Below are positions 34,852 to 46,193 of a stretch of DNA of 64,000 nt, in pieces. The notes under the pieces were generated by a model. It saw only the letters and a program-made list of their open reading frames with translations. It did no database searches and had not been told where the DNA came from. The translations under genes and the position numbers were made by a program. The stretch covers positions 297,862 to 361,861 of the forward strand of contig SKCR01051199.1 in assembly GCA_019454045.1 (NCBI GenBank), given 5' to 3'. Position 1 is the first letter of the stretch, and every line of letters starts with the position of its first letter. This DNA comes from Zanthoxylum bungeanum (taxonomy: Eukaryota; Streptophyta; Magnoliopsida; Sapindales; Rutaceae).

Positions 34852-36260
34852 ATGGCCAGCAGCGAGAGTTCTCGTGTAGATCAGTTGGAAACAACCATGA
34901 AAAAATGGCAGAATAGATATAGAACTTGGCCAATGTTGTTGCCAACTTGACAGCAATTCAGACAGTAGAGGCTAGAACTAGTGAGGGGAGGCGTGAGAAA
35001 CTTGAGAATAGGATAACTGAAGAGATCCCTACTTTGGATGACGACGAAGATATGGCTGAATATGCTTCGAGTAAAATGGCCAAGTCCCAAACTGAGGCCG
35101 AACCCTAAAAAATTGAATGAGCAAATTTAGTCGGTGGCCCAAAATATGAAGGGCAAGCATGAAGATCTTTTAGATTACAATGCTAAGGCATTCAAGGAAA
35201 AGATGCCTTATTAGTGTAGAATGGGTCCTGAAAGTACATGTCCGTCAATACGTATCATTAATGAGTTCTACCGGTTTGTCCCAATGCCAAATTCAAAAGA
35301 TGTTTGGGATGTTGCTTGAAGAAGCGCCAATGGTATGATACCACAACCTAGAGAAGAAAACGAAGGATGACTAAAAGGCACTGACAGAAGTGTTCTTGAA
35401 CCAATACGTCATGGACATGGAGATTGAAATGTCATTCTGTAACTTAGAAAACAACATGTAAAAGAAAATGAAGAGGTTTAAATAGTGTTAGAGAAGCCAG
35501 CTTTGGAAGATACAGACACGACTATTGGAGAATGAACATATCAAGATGATCATCAAAGATACCAAGCCTCTATATATAGTAAGATAAGGAGGGTGACCTC
35601 CATGATCTCTGATTTTTGGCAGTTGAGAGAGACTATCATAGATATAAAAGAATATGAGGCTAAGAACAAAGCGATGTACAACTAGAACAGAAAGACTATT
35701 GGAGGGCCTTCTGGAACCAAGGCCAGCCCTGCTGAAATTGCTGCCATCAGAAATAGAAGATTTTCCAACCTTGGAAGACCTCTGTCGAGGGTATTTGAGA
35801 AACAAAAGAGGTAGGGCCTGTTAAAACCCTTGGATCCAAAACCATTGCCAAACCCAATACCCCGCCATTTTAACCAGGACCAATACTGTCACTTCCACCA
35901 ATAGAAAATCCATAACACTGACAACTATACCCACCTTTACATGAAATCTAAGCCTCATACACTGCCATAAAATCCCTGACCATGAGATAAGCCAATCCAA
36001 TACCAACAGAAGCCCTCTACTTAACTACCATATCGTTCCACCACCAAAGTACGTGATAAACTCAAACCTACCTGAAAAATATATCCTACAAACCTTTAAC
36101 CAGCAGATCTATGTTATGGGAATATGGGATAGCAGCGATTGCGAGGCTGGAGAATGTAATAAATTTTGGGAAGATTTCTCCAGTAGTGAGAAAGAAAAGG
36201 CCAGTGGAATAACCAGAAGTGGTTGATTTTGTAGTGACACCACTAAACGGATGGAATGAG
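34852..36260 (+). pseudogene. Decayed Ty3-type gag
   Basis: Reading from the ATG at 34,852 (MASSESSRVDQLETTMKKWQ) with several frame changes and stops, pieces of a plant Ty3-type Gag can be followed. A coiled N-terminus comes first. A late block near 35,760-35,870 reads LGRPLSRVFEKQK, then LLKPLDPKPLPNPIPRHFN, then a broken CHFHQ zinc-knuckle-like patch. No full frame remains. No pol follows on this strand. Confidence 0.6.
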
Positions 36261-36274
36261 AGAGAGACAAAGAA

Positions 36275-37903
36275 AAAAATAAAATAAGGGGCAACAAATC
36301 AAGCCCATGATTTAAGCCTAACCACTTCCATCAAATGTCCAAATTTGATGTAAGTGAAGTGGGTCCCACCACTTTTAAATTCCAAATTTAAGTCGGCTAA
36401 CTTAACACGCAACTTCACTCGGGCCCGGTTTCGTTTAATTCCGAATTAAAGAATTTTCCGTTGCGACTTAATTAAATCCAATTTAATTAAATAATGATGC
36501 CTCGCAATATTATTATGAAAGTCGCTTGCGAATTAATTCTAAATTAATTTTTTCGCGGGAATTAAAATCTAATTTTAATTCCGCATTGAAATCCGATTTC
36601 ATTTAATATATTTAATATATTATTTTAGCCCAATTAAATAAATTAAATAGAAAAATCCAATTTAAATATTAAATTTATTTTACCGATTAATTCCAAATTA
36701 ATCGCGTTCTCTCTTCTCGACGAATTTAATCCTAGATAAATTCTCGACGCAATTAATCCCAAATTAATTCTTTCTCTTTTAATTAATCCTAGATTAATTT
36801 ATTACCGTAATTAATCTGAGATTAATTTTCTCTCTCTCTCATAATTAATCCCAGATTAATTTTGTTCGAGTCAAACATCATCGGTGAATCTTTGGGAGGC
36901 GACCCAAGAGATCCCTGGATATGTTGGCAGTAACTACGATTATCAGACTATCCGAATAGGTGCATACCCGGTACCACGTTCCTACCGATTTACAAGACAT
37001 GGTTGGCTTATAGCAAAGCAATGTGCCTACCCAATTCTCCAGAAATATTCTTTAAAGAATATGTAATCTTTGTCAGGCATAGTATACGTAGTATTGCGTA
37101 TTACGATCCATTATCGAATGTCACATGCTAGGCCTGGGGCTGGAATTGTGTCTGCCCCGTACGAAGCATATGTCGGATCTCTGGTAACTAGTCTCTATAA
37201 TCGGATAATCATGACCTTGTCATATTATCCCGATAGCTGCAGCATACAAGAGTACCAGTTCCATATCATGTGTGATCATCATCTCCATATGACTGAAGTG
37301 ATACTTCCATCTTGACATCACACCCAATACACTACGATTCTCAGTATACCCAGCAGAGGCGTACACAGAACCTGTTAAAGTCCCGGACGACCAAAACCAA
37401 AGTATACTGATTATCACAAGTATTAGTGATGCAAGTCTCAGGTTAAGACCAAATACATCTACCCTGATTCGGACTCCCATAGACACATAGTCATACTACC
37501 AATGAGATTCCGATGGGTCTATTCAAAGCGAAGCTGTTTCTGTACCATCGGTAAACAGAACCTCCCATTACACTTGCATGAGCATCATATACCCAAATAT
37601 ATGAGAACTATGTCGTTACGCTTCCATAACACGCACAAGTGTAATACTAGCCTATTCTGCATTATCGATGTCCAGTCTCGATAATACTACGACTAGGGAT
37701 ATTTAATGATTAAACCTTACGTGGATTAATACTGTCTCATATCTTATTAATCCGGTACTAATCATATGGACTTTTATCTTTTATATATCTAGTTAATCCA
37801 ATTAAAATGATAAAAGAGCAATTTCCTTTGTCACACAGTTAATTTGTACAACAACATCATGTTCTGTACAAATAGTGATGTTTTGGGTCATAATTGTCCA
37901 ACA
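36275..37903 (-). repeat. LTR fragment related to the solo LTR at 56,514
   Basis: Aligns with 56,950-58,501, including the repeated AATTAATCC(C/T)AGATTAATT phrases and the right end ATAATTGTCCAACA. The left end is truncated at the decayed gag, so no target duplication can be seen. Confidence 0.75.
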
Positions 37904-38215
37904 ATTTTGAGGCTGTGTTGGGGCTGTTTTCATGTGAAAAATCAGAACCAATACACAACCATAGTCCATGCATTTCATGGGTTGTTTCTGTTATGCATTG
38001 GGCGCGAATCGAGTCCAAAACAATCCAATTTTTGTTCAACTGTTCGAGGCTATTCGGGGACTATTCCGGGGCTGTTTCGAAGCTGGAATTTTGTCTAAGA
38101 CTGAAGCAAAATTTCAGTGGTGGTGGCAGTAACATTCGGCAGTTCAAAGGGAATGGCAGAAAAAATTTTCAAGTCCGATCTGTGTGCATAAACCGTTTTC
38201 GATGCGTAAGAAAAG
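37904..38215. other. Unassigned block at a junction
   Basis: Lies between the LTR fragment and the truncated reverse transcriptase. It repeats GAGGCTGTGTTGGGGCTG-like phrases. Its identity is unknown. Confidence 0.35.
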
Positions 38216-38900
38216 AGTTTTTTATACCTTCTTGCACCATGAAGTGGCATTTCTCCCAATTTAGTACCAGATTGGTATCTTCACATCTTTGCAATACTTT
38301 TCCTAGATTTTACAAGCAATGGTCGAACGAGTCTCCAAATACTGAAAAGTCATCCATGAAGAATTCCATGTTTTATTCTTTCATGTCTGAAAAGATGGCC
38401 ATCATGAATCGTTGAAACGTGGCAAAAGCATTACAGAGCCCAAATGGCATCATACGGAATGCAAAAGTACCATACGGGCATGTGAATGTGGTTTTCTCCT
38501 GATCTTCTAGGGCGATGGCAATCTGATTGGACCCTGAATATCTGTGTGAATAGCAATAGTAATCATGTCCCGCCAGTCTATCTAACATCTGGTTAATTAA
38601 TGGTAGCGGGAAATGATCATTATGTGTGGCTTAGTTCAATTTCCTATAGTTCATACACACTCTCCATCCAGTCACTGTTCTTGTCGGAACCAGCTCATTC
38701 TTTTCATTGGTGACTACAGTCATTCCTCCTTTCTTGGGTACACATTGCATAGGATTTACCCAATAGTTGTCCAACCATTTGACGATTTCTTTCTTCATTA
38801 CTTCTTTCATGACTGGATTCAGCCTTCGTTGATGCTCCACTGTGGCTTTGTACTCATCGTTCATCAAGATTTTATGCATGCAAAAGATGGACTGATGCCT
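38216..38900 (-). pseudogene. Reverse transcriptase, truncated and broken
   Basis: Open parts at 38,879-38,631 and 38,588-38,373 give the RT N-terminal block (WLDNYWVNPMQCVPKKGGMT, GWRVCMNYRKLN) and the central block (FTCPYGTFAFRMMPFGLCNA). The catalytic FMDD follows at 38,360-38,349 in the form used by Athila elements. There is a stop just before it. Sequence beyond EKCHFM is lost at about 38,216. Confidence 0.82.
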
Positions 38901-38949
38901 CGAATGTCTGTTATAGTCTAGCCAATAGCTCTTTTATGCTCACATAGCA

Positions 38950-39480
38950 TTCTCAGCAACTTATCTTCATGCACCAATGTTAGAGACAAAGAAATAATAA
39001 CAGGTAAATCAGAAGAGTTTTCTAAGTATGCAAGCCTGAGATGGCTCGGAAGTGACACTATCTATTACATTAAGTCTAAAACATTCCCCATACCTTTCGG
39101 CATTTGGAAATTTCATGGCTTTAAACATATTGAATATTACTTCTTGGTCTTGCATCCTCATGGTTAGTTCACTTTTTTTTTACATCTATGATGGTTTGAC
39201 CTGTTGCCAAGAATGGTATCCCAAGGATGATGGGTATGTCTCTATCTTCCTCCATGTCCAGGACAATGAAATCTACTGGGAAAATTAATTTGTCCACCTT
39301 GACAAGTACATCTTCCACTACCTTTCTTGGATATGTGAGTGATCTTTCAGGAAGTTGTAGAATGACTGAGGTGGGCTTTGCTTCTCCAAGTTATAGTTTC
39401 CTGTAAATAGATAAAGGCATCAAGTTAATACTAGCACCCAAATTACATAAAGCCTTACCAAAGTAGTGGTTCCCTATGGT
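38950..39480 (-). pseudogene. Retroelement aspartic protease, catalytic Asp changed
   Basis: The reading after 39,481 continues as a retropepsin with ALCNLGASINLMPLS, then EEDRDIPIILGIPFL and TIIDVK. The active-site Asp expected in CDLGAS is Asn (codon at 39,442-39,444), which should abolish cleavage. There are also stops. Confidence 0.65.
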
Positions 39481-40100
39481 TCAAGGGATGGTGAAACTGC
39501 CAGGATCCTTCAATTTTAGAGGGAGATTTCTCTGAATGATGGCGCTGCATTCTTCTGAAAGTGTTACAGTTTCGAAATCACCTAATTTTTTCTTTCTTGA
39601 CAAAACATCTTTCATGAATTTGACATAACTAGGCGTTTGCTCCAATGCTTCTGCATATGGAATGTTGATTTGTAATTTTTTGAAAATCTCCAAGAATCGA
39701 GCAATTACTTGTCCAGTTTGTATTTCTGGAGACGCTATGGAAAATATGATAGTGAAAGTAATCTTTCTCGATCATTTTCTCTTGACTCATTTTCCTCCGT
39801 CTTTAGATCTACTTCATTGCTCTCTTTTGGAACTTCCTCATTAGATGATTTGACTCCAACATCTTTATTAATTTCAGTGTCGCTCTTCAATTTGATATCT
39901 TGGTATTGCTCATTCCCTTTGCTCAATGGATTTGGTTCCGTGTCGCTAGGAAGGTTACCTTGTGATCGGTAACTCTGAGCATTGGCCAGTTATCCCATTT
40001 GATTCTCCGGTGCCTTTAAAGATGCTGCTTGATTTTGAAACAAAGCATCGTATGATGCTGCTTATTTTTGAAATGATAATGCTTGTGTTTGAAACATAGT
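39481..40100 (-). pseudogene. Athila-type gag, C-terminal part
   Basis: Leftward from 40,100 this reads FQTQALSFQK, then LKAPENQMG, acidic linker DVGVKSSNEEVPKESNEVDL, and an open part 39,693-39,481 (FKKLQINIPYAEALEQTPSY). It is the continuation of the gag interrupted at 43,159. Stops are present. Confidence 0.72.
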
Positions 40101-40762
40101 TGTGGGACACAGAAACTGAGCGACGCCGTTCCTAGGCTCGCGGCCTAGTTGGGAAGGATTACATAACATGGAGTCGCCACCCGGTGTGAACCGGGACAAA
40201 GATTTAAGGCCGCACTCACCCCTCGCAAGGGAAGACCTCAAACCGTTGGGTTCGGAATGGTCCCTTACTCATGTCACTTGTAATGAAAGGATTTATATAA
40301 TAATTTAAACAAGCTGAAGTAGCACTTATTCCTAAGGGTATCATGCTTCTAAATTCACATTTATAAAATAAAATATGCGCCTAAATATACATGTATTTCA
40401 CATATATCTTACATTTAAATTTGCATGCTTAACATATATCAAGATAGCAACTAACAAACAACTTTACTTACATATCACATTCAGGAAAAAACACAAGCAC
40501 ACATATTGATCCTACAAGCACACATATGGGCATTTTTCCAAGCGGTACGTGGAATTGTAGCCCAAGTACAGACCGCACTACCGTCCATTCGGAATCGGCT
40601 ACGGAATTTACGTCTGGGTTTCCATCCGATATACCGCAAGAAATAATGCTCAAATGTTATCATGACATGAACATACGAATTGTGACACATTTGCATAAGA
40701 AAGATCAACTAATAGGCAATTATGCATGAATATAGTAAGACAGACTCAGTTCAGTGTGTGTG

Positions 40763-41093
40763 CGTTCGTGTAGCGTTCGTAACGCGTTCGAACGGAAATG
40801 AAACAGAATGCTCACGTTCGAGTAGCGTTCGTAAACGCGTTCGAATGGAAATGAAACAGAATGCTCACGTTCGAGTAGCGTTCGTAAACGCGTTCGAACG
40901 GAGACGAGAAAGAATGCTCACGTTCGAGTAGCGTTCGTAAACGCGTTCGAACGGAGATGAGACAGAAAGCTCACGTTCGTATGGCGTTTGTTAACGCGTT
41001 CGAACGGATACGGGACCTGATGCATAATAAGGCAAAAACACATGCGCGTTCGAGTTGCGTTCGTGAACGCGTTCGAACGGATACGGACCTGAT
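40763..41093. repeat. 53-bp CGTTCGAACG tandem array
   Basis: Six units start at 40,763, 40,815, 40,868, 40,921, 40,974 and 41,047 (steps 52, 53, 53, 53, 73). Each begins CGTTCG(A/T)GTAGCGTTCG and ends with the palindrome-bearing ACGCGTTCGAACGG. A homologous array with the same period lies in the copia leader at 55,305-55,600, and two inverted units lie at 42,945-43,025. Confidence 0.88.
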
Positions 41094-42944
41094 GCAATAC
41101 ATAAACAGAAAATAAAAGGGCGCGGCGAAGCACTGCCGTAAAGGTGACCTTTTGGGGCTCTTGATCTCTCAAAGAGAGGACCTTTAGACCAACATGCTAA
41201 GCCCATGCGCGTCACATCACACATGCAAGAATAGAACCAATCATATCAACCAAGTATGCCCGATTGAACGCATCTTACATCCAATCCGAACACACGTCAA
41301 CCGGCGCGGCAAAGCATCGTGGTAAAGGGCTTTTAGCCCCTCCCCATAGGGGATCTCACTACACACTTACTAAGCCCATGCGCTCGATTGACTTATACAT
41401 ACGAAAATAAAGATAATAATATCAAACTAAGTATGCTCGATTGAACGTATCTTGCGTCCAACCGAACATACATCAACCGGCGCGGCAAAGTAGTGTCACG
41501 AAGGTGGCCTTTTCGGCTCTTTGTCTCACAAATGGAGGACCTTTGGACTAACTCACTAAGCCCATGCGCTTGGTTGGATCATACAAAAATAAACGATATA
41601 TTGAATTCAAGAGAAAACTAAATAAACAAAACGCAACACAACGAAAGAGAGATGGTGCCGTTTACCCAAGCGGTACGTGGAATTGTGGCCCGAGTACAGA
41701 TCATATTACCGTCCATTCGGAATCGGCTATGAAATTTATGTCCGGGTTTCCATCCGATATACCGCGAGAGTTGACACATCTCTCATTCATCTAATGCCCA
41801 CAACATATTACATCTCATAATTCATGCATGTTTATATACTCAAAAATCACAACACACATTTCAACATTACAATCATACAAGAAATACTTAATAAATAATG
41901 CGGAAAAGGAAAACAAGTGTGAAAGATACCCTCAGGTCTAACCTTTTTAGCCGTCTCTCGGACTCACGTTCCACGAAGATCGAAAGGGGGGTAAGGCTCC
42001 GCAACTTTTCTGGTCCGCTGGTTCAACGTTCTAGCTCACTGCTTCGCTGCTTTGCTTATTGTTCGAACTCCGTTCTGCTCCTATTCGGCTCCTGTTTTGC
42101 TGCTCACTGCACGGGCTACCTGTTTCAATGTTTTCAAAGAACTATTCCAAGTTGTGCGGGTTCTTAGTGCAATTAAAAGTGATTATTTTTAAGGTTATCT
42201 ATGTAGTTTTCTAAGTTACTGTTTTTTAAGGATTTTGGGCTACTGTTTTAAGGTAATCTAGGAGGTTTTTTTGGCGTGTTTTAGAATTCGGCTATGGGTG
42301 AGTTTGGGTTCGGCTATGGAGGGTGGTCTTGTGGTGGTTTCTTTGTTTTCTTTTTGTGTGTGTATGAAGTGTTTTCTCTTGGATGTGTTTTGGGTGTGTA
42401 GAGAGAGTTTAGAGAAATTTCGAGAGAGCTTGGGTGTGAATTGCGTTGTGTGACGGGAGGATGGCCTTGGTTAGGGGTTGTTTATATAGAGAATGGCTAG
42501 GGTTTACAAGGGAAGGGATTTGTGCATTAAATAGGATATGATTTAGTTTTAAACAAGGAAATCAAAGGATGAGGGGGGGACAAAATATTTTACTTTAGGA
42601 AGTTGCAATATTTAATTTGTGTTGGTTTAGGAATACAAATATTTTATATTGGTAAGTATCTTATTAGATTAGGAAGTCAAATATATGATTGGCTTTAATT
42701 GGTTATGATTGATTTTAATTTAGGCATATCTTCTTTTTAGTTTAGTATGTGATTTGTTTAATTTAGGCATGATTTTAGTTTAAGTTGGTAATTGTTTATT
42801 TTAATTGGTAAATGATTTAAATATTTTATTTAATGTTTAATATTTAATTTAATATTTAATTACTTAATTGGGATGTGTTTTATGGGCTTTGGGGAGCTAA
42901 ATGGGCTGGGTGTGAGGTTAGCAGCAAAACCAGAATTACCGACA

Positions 42945-43025
42945 CCGTTCGAACGCTCCCTCGAACGCTACAACGAACGCCCGCAATCTGTTTCCCGTTC
43001 GAACGAAGTAACGAACGCAGCACCA
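42945..43025. repeat. Two inverted CGTTCGAACG units
   Basis: ACCGTTCGAACGCTC...CGAACGCTACAACGAACG and CCCGTTCGAACGAAGTAACG are reverse-oriented versions of the array at 40,763, within the same LTR, about 460 bp upstream of a minus-strand TATA-like TATATAAAC near 42,480. Confidence 0.7.
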
Positions 43026-43164
43026 ACGAAGACAGTGAGCTTGTTTATTCTGAATTCCCCCTTCCGATATCCGTTTCCCGCGGCTTTCATGACTCAAAAG
43101 GTAGTGCCTCCAAATGAGACTCATCATCGGGTTTCACATGCGAAAATGCAATGCCTACAGTAGT

Positions 43165-44353
43165 ATCATATTTGGCTTCTTGGTTTTTGATCTCGGCTGG
43201 CTTCTTTTCATACCCCTGGCCTTTATTCTGTTGTTGGAATGCAGGTGGTGGATTGTTCTTTCATGTGATACATGCCTAGAAGTGTTGCTCCATGCAAAGT
43301 TGGGGTGATTCCTCCATCCTGGGTTATAGGTATTGGAGTAGGCATTGTTTCCTTGTCTGTTCAAGTTGCTGACATAGTTCACAGACTCATCATGTGGATT
43401 GGGAGATTCTACCTCTGGCCTTCCTCCATATGGTGCACTTGTGGATCCAATATTTTTCATAGCGTGCATGCTCGGAATCTTCAGGTATTTGCATATTTGA
43501 TCTAGTTTGGCATTTACAGCTGTGTTGGCCCCTACTTCATGGATTCTTGCAACTCGATAAAGCATACCCCTCTCTGTTGGCCACAATGAGTTATTGTTAG
43601 CCATTTCTTCTATTAAGTCACAAGCTTGATCTTCTCTTTTTTCCATTAATGCTCCTCCAGTAGCAGCATCTATTGAGGTCTTCATCAATCCAGTAAGCCC
43701 ATTATAGAAACTTTGGACTTGCAGCCACTTTACAATCTCATGGTGAGGACATTTTCGGAGCAATTTTTTATATCTTTCTCATGCTTCACATAGGGATTCT
43801 GACTCATGTTGCACAAATGATGTGATGTCATTTCTCAACTTTGCTGTTCTGGCTGAAGGAAAGTATTTTGCAAGGAACTTGATGGCAAGATTGTTCCAAG
43901 TGGTTATGGAACCTGCTGGTAGTGAATGGAGTCAAACCTTAGCTCTGTATTTCAATGAGTATGGGAATAAACGCAGGCGCATTGCTTCATCTACCCCTCG
44001 GTGTAGTGGAATGTGCCACAAACTTCCAGGAAGTTATTGATGTGGGCATTGGGGTCTTCAATTGCATTTCCCCCAAACTGGACTGACTGATGTATCATTT
44101 GAATGCATGTTTTGATGTCACAAGCATTTGTAGGTAGGGGTGGAAGTACAATGCATGAAATGAAGCCATCAACCACCAGAATACTTCTATCTCAAATGAG
44201 AATTGGTGGTGCTACTTCCAAAAGTTCAAGTTCTTGATTGTTCATATTGAGCAGTGCTTGTTGGTCTTCTCGTATTTCCCTTCTTAATTGTCTGATAGTT
44301 CTTTCAATTTCTGGGTCAAGCGGACAGAATTCAAAACTTCTGCTACTTCTCAT
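43165..44353 (-). pseudogene. Athila-type gag, N-terminal part
   Basis: Starts at 44,353 (MRSSRSFEFCPLDPEIERTI). Frame changes and stops lie in 44,000-43,770. The open part 43,763-43,155 covers the conserved core: CPHHEIVKWLQVQSFYNGLT, DAATGGALMEKREDQACDLI, and a following Asn/Tyr-rich linker. It continues after the nested LTR at 40,100. It encoded the capsid-like protein but is broken. Confidence 0.8.
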
Positions 44354-44461
44354 GTAGTGTATGAGAACCTGAAACACAAGAAACAATAAAAATAAATAAG
44401 TAAGATTTTTAGACACATGCAAAATATTTAGCTTCAAAATTAATAATAAAAGATAAATAAA

Positions 44462-44479
44462 TCCCCGGCAAAGGCGCCA
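44462..44479 (-). other. Primer-binding site of the Athila-like element
   Basis: The minus strand reads TGGCGCCTTTGCCGGGGA, one base away from the Athila Asp-tRNA primer site. It lies 6 bp inside the LTR. Confidence 0.8.
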
Positions 44480-45375
44480 AAAACTTGATCGGCGGAAACA
44501 CATGCAAGCACACGTATCGTTCAAGTAGTATAAATGTATCGATCCCTCGAGGAATTAAAACTTATGCTATTAATTTATGAAACTAAATTTCTACAAGTAT
44601 CTAAGTGAAATTGATTGTTGGTTGGATGGTGATTTAATCTAAAACAAAAAAAATAAATAAAACTAAGGTAGATTCAAAGATTAATTAATGATATGAAAAT
44701 ATCCAGGGTTGTGAATCCTTCCAATATTCTTCTAAGGATGAATTGATTACCTTATGCTTGTGTAATAATATAATATACTAGTTTATTAACCTGGAACACG
44801 AATGTATACATAAGCCTCTTCTGACGGTCAAATGTAAATATTCAAAGTTACTCAATTAACTATATTCCTATGTTAACTAAGAAACCCGAATTTATTAAGT
44901 TTAAGTTCCAATTGAAATTACACCCGCCCTACAGGTATATTCCTATCCTGGAGGGAAATCCCTAAAGCAGATTGTGTGTTATTGAGTCTATGGCTAAACC
45001 TAAAATCCATTTTCCAAGTTCATTTTAAGTTTACCTAATCAATCTTATTGGTGGCCAAGCAACAAGAAGCATTAAGAACTAGACTCAATAAATAAACCAA
45101 AACATCACACAAGACATAAGATATCACACAAGACATAAGATAAATCAACTTATAAAATCATTAATATTGGTTTTCATCACAACCCTAGATAATGTTATTA
45201 GTTACAACACATACCTAAGATTACTAAATTAATAAATAAACAAAACATAATAAAATAAGTTGACAAGAAATAAGTGAAACTACAACAATGAAATGAAATG
45301 ATGGAGTTAAGGGATCCATTTTTAATATTTCAAATATAGATTTCTCCCTTATAAACCGAATTATTTATATTAAAA

Positions 45376-45550
45376 CCGACCATAAAGGTGGTGATTCCAT
45401 TTGTCCAAAATAAGTCCAACTAACCATATAGGTGGTAACAAAGTCATATAAAACCGACCATATAGGCGGTAACTAGGTCATCATGTAAACCGACCATATA
45501 GGCGGTAACTAAGTTTGTTATGTAAAACCAACCATATAGGCGGTAAATAA
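45376..45550. repeat. Short tandem repeats in an LTR
   Basis: Five copies of ACCGACCATATAGGCGGTAA (some changed), with CCATA cores at 45,380, 45,424, 45,458, 45,494 and 45,532 (steps 34-44 bp). Confidence 0.75.
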
Positions 45551-45825
45551 TTAATCCAGATTATAATTTATATTTTATAAAATAAGGGAGTTTAATCCAA
45601 ATTATCATATTAAAAGTTTCACCCTAAACTCCAGTAAAAAGAGATTACATACTCATGCTTTGAATAAAAACACATAAAATTTTATTACTGAAATAAAAAG
45701 AAAATACAAGAAAGCTTAATTAAACACACAAGATACTCTCTTCTAGGTTTTTCAGAAAAAATCCCCAAAAGAAAGCATGAGTTTTTCTTCTAATTGAGGC
45801 CGGTATTTATAGGTAAAATTTTACC

Positions 45826-46008
45826 TTCGGCGTCGCGGCGTAAGATAGGTTACACTTCGTGACGCGCTGTTTCTTTACATGTGTCACGCAGAATTGATTG
45901 GGCGTCATAACGCATTGAGTGTTTGGAGTCACTACGCGTGCACAGTTGATGACGCATGTCGATAGATCCTCTTTCGGCGCATGATTGAGTTAACGTCGCG
46001 ACGCACCA
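45826..46008 (-). promoter_or_regulatory. CG-rich dyad cluster upstream of an LTR TATA box
   Basis: Variants of GCGTC-NN-(A/G)(A/C)GCG recur: GCGTCGCGGCG, GCGTCATAACGC, AGTCACTACGCG, CGTCGCGACGC, plus single GTGACGCG and GATGACGC. The placement mirrors the GGCGCC array of the element at 11,529. The role is inferred. Confidence 0.45.
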
Positions 46009-46193
46009 AGAAGTAAAATTCCCATTTTGCCCTTATTTATTACAGAATTCATCATTTTAGTCTCGAGTTGATTCCATAAAGTCCCAATATTATTTATATC
46101 TGCAAAACCCATCAAAATGCTCACAAGACTCGAGAAACTTATAAAATATTAAGTAAAATGGGCAGTAAATATTGATATATTTTCCGCTTATCA

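Larger units (their letters stand above)
40101..43159 (-). mobile_element. Nested 3.06-kb LTR (solo LTR, Tat/Ogre-like)
   Basis: Ends are TGTGGGAC and GCCTACA, flanked by ATAGT (40,096-40,100) and GTAGT (43,160-43,164), a 5-bp duplication with one mismatch. Removing it restores a continuous gag reading across the site. The phrase GGAGTCGCCACCCGG near the left end is one I know from Tat/Ogre-type LTRs. It holds an internal repeated segment (about 40,526-40,655 and 41,656-41,785), three copies of a CGGCGCGGCAAAG block (41,118; 41,302; 41,479), and CGTTCGAACG arrays. No coding domain is present. Confidence 0.8.
38216..46193 (-). mobile_element. Athila-like LTR retrotransposon, truncated, with nested LTR
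   Basis: It reads leftward: 5' LTR (44,486-46,193), an Athila-type primer site (44,462-44,479), gag from 44,353, protease near 39,440, and reverse transcriptase to about 38,216 where the match stops. RNase H, integrase and the 3' LTR are missing. A 3.06-kb LTR interrupts gag at 40,101-43,159. Gag and pol carry many stops and frame changes. Confidence 0.83.
44486..46193 (-). repeat. 5' LTR of the Athila-like element
   Basis: Ends TGATCGGCGG and CCGCTTATCA (plus strand). A minus-strand TATA box (CTATAAATAC) is at 45,803-45,812. Directly upstream of it lies a patch of CG-rich dyads at 45,826-46,008. Five copies of a CCATATAGGCGGTAAC phrase lie at 45,376-45,550. The partner LTR is missing. Confidence 0.8.

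Noticed and set aside
37894..38415. 173-codon plus-strand frame
   Set aside because: Overlaps a recognisable reverse transcriptase on the minus strand and an unassigned junction; a shadow frame.
40763..41093. CRISPR-like array
   Set aside because: Units are continuous tandem copies without unique spacers, in a plant LTR.
40722..41224. Repetitive frames across the CGTTCGAACG array on both strands
   Set aside because: Open only because of the repeat; the period of 53 is not a multiple of three.
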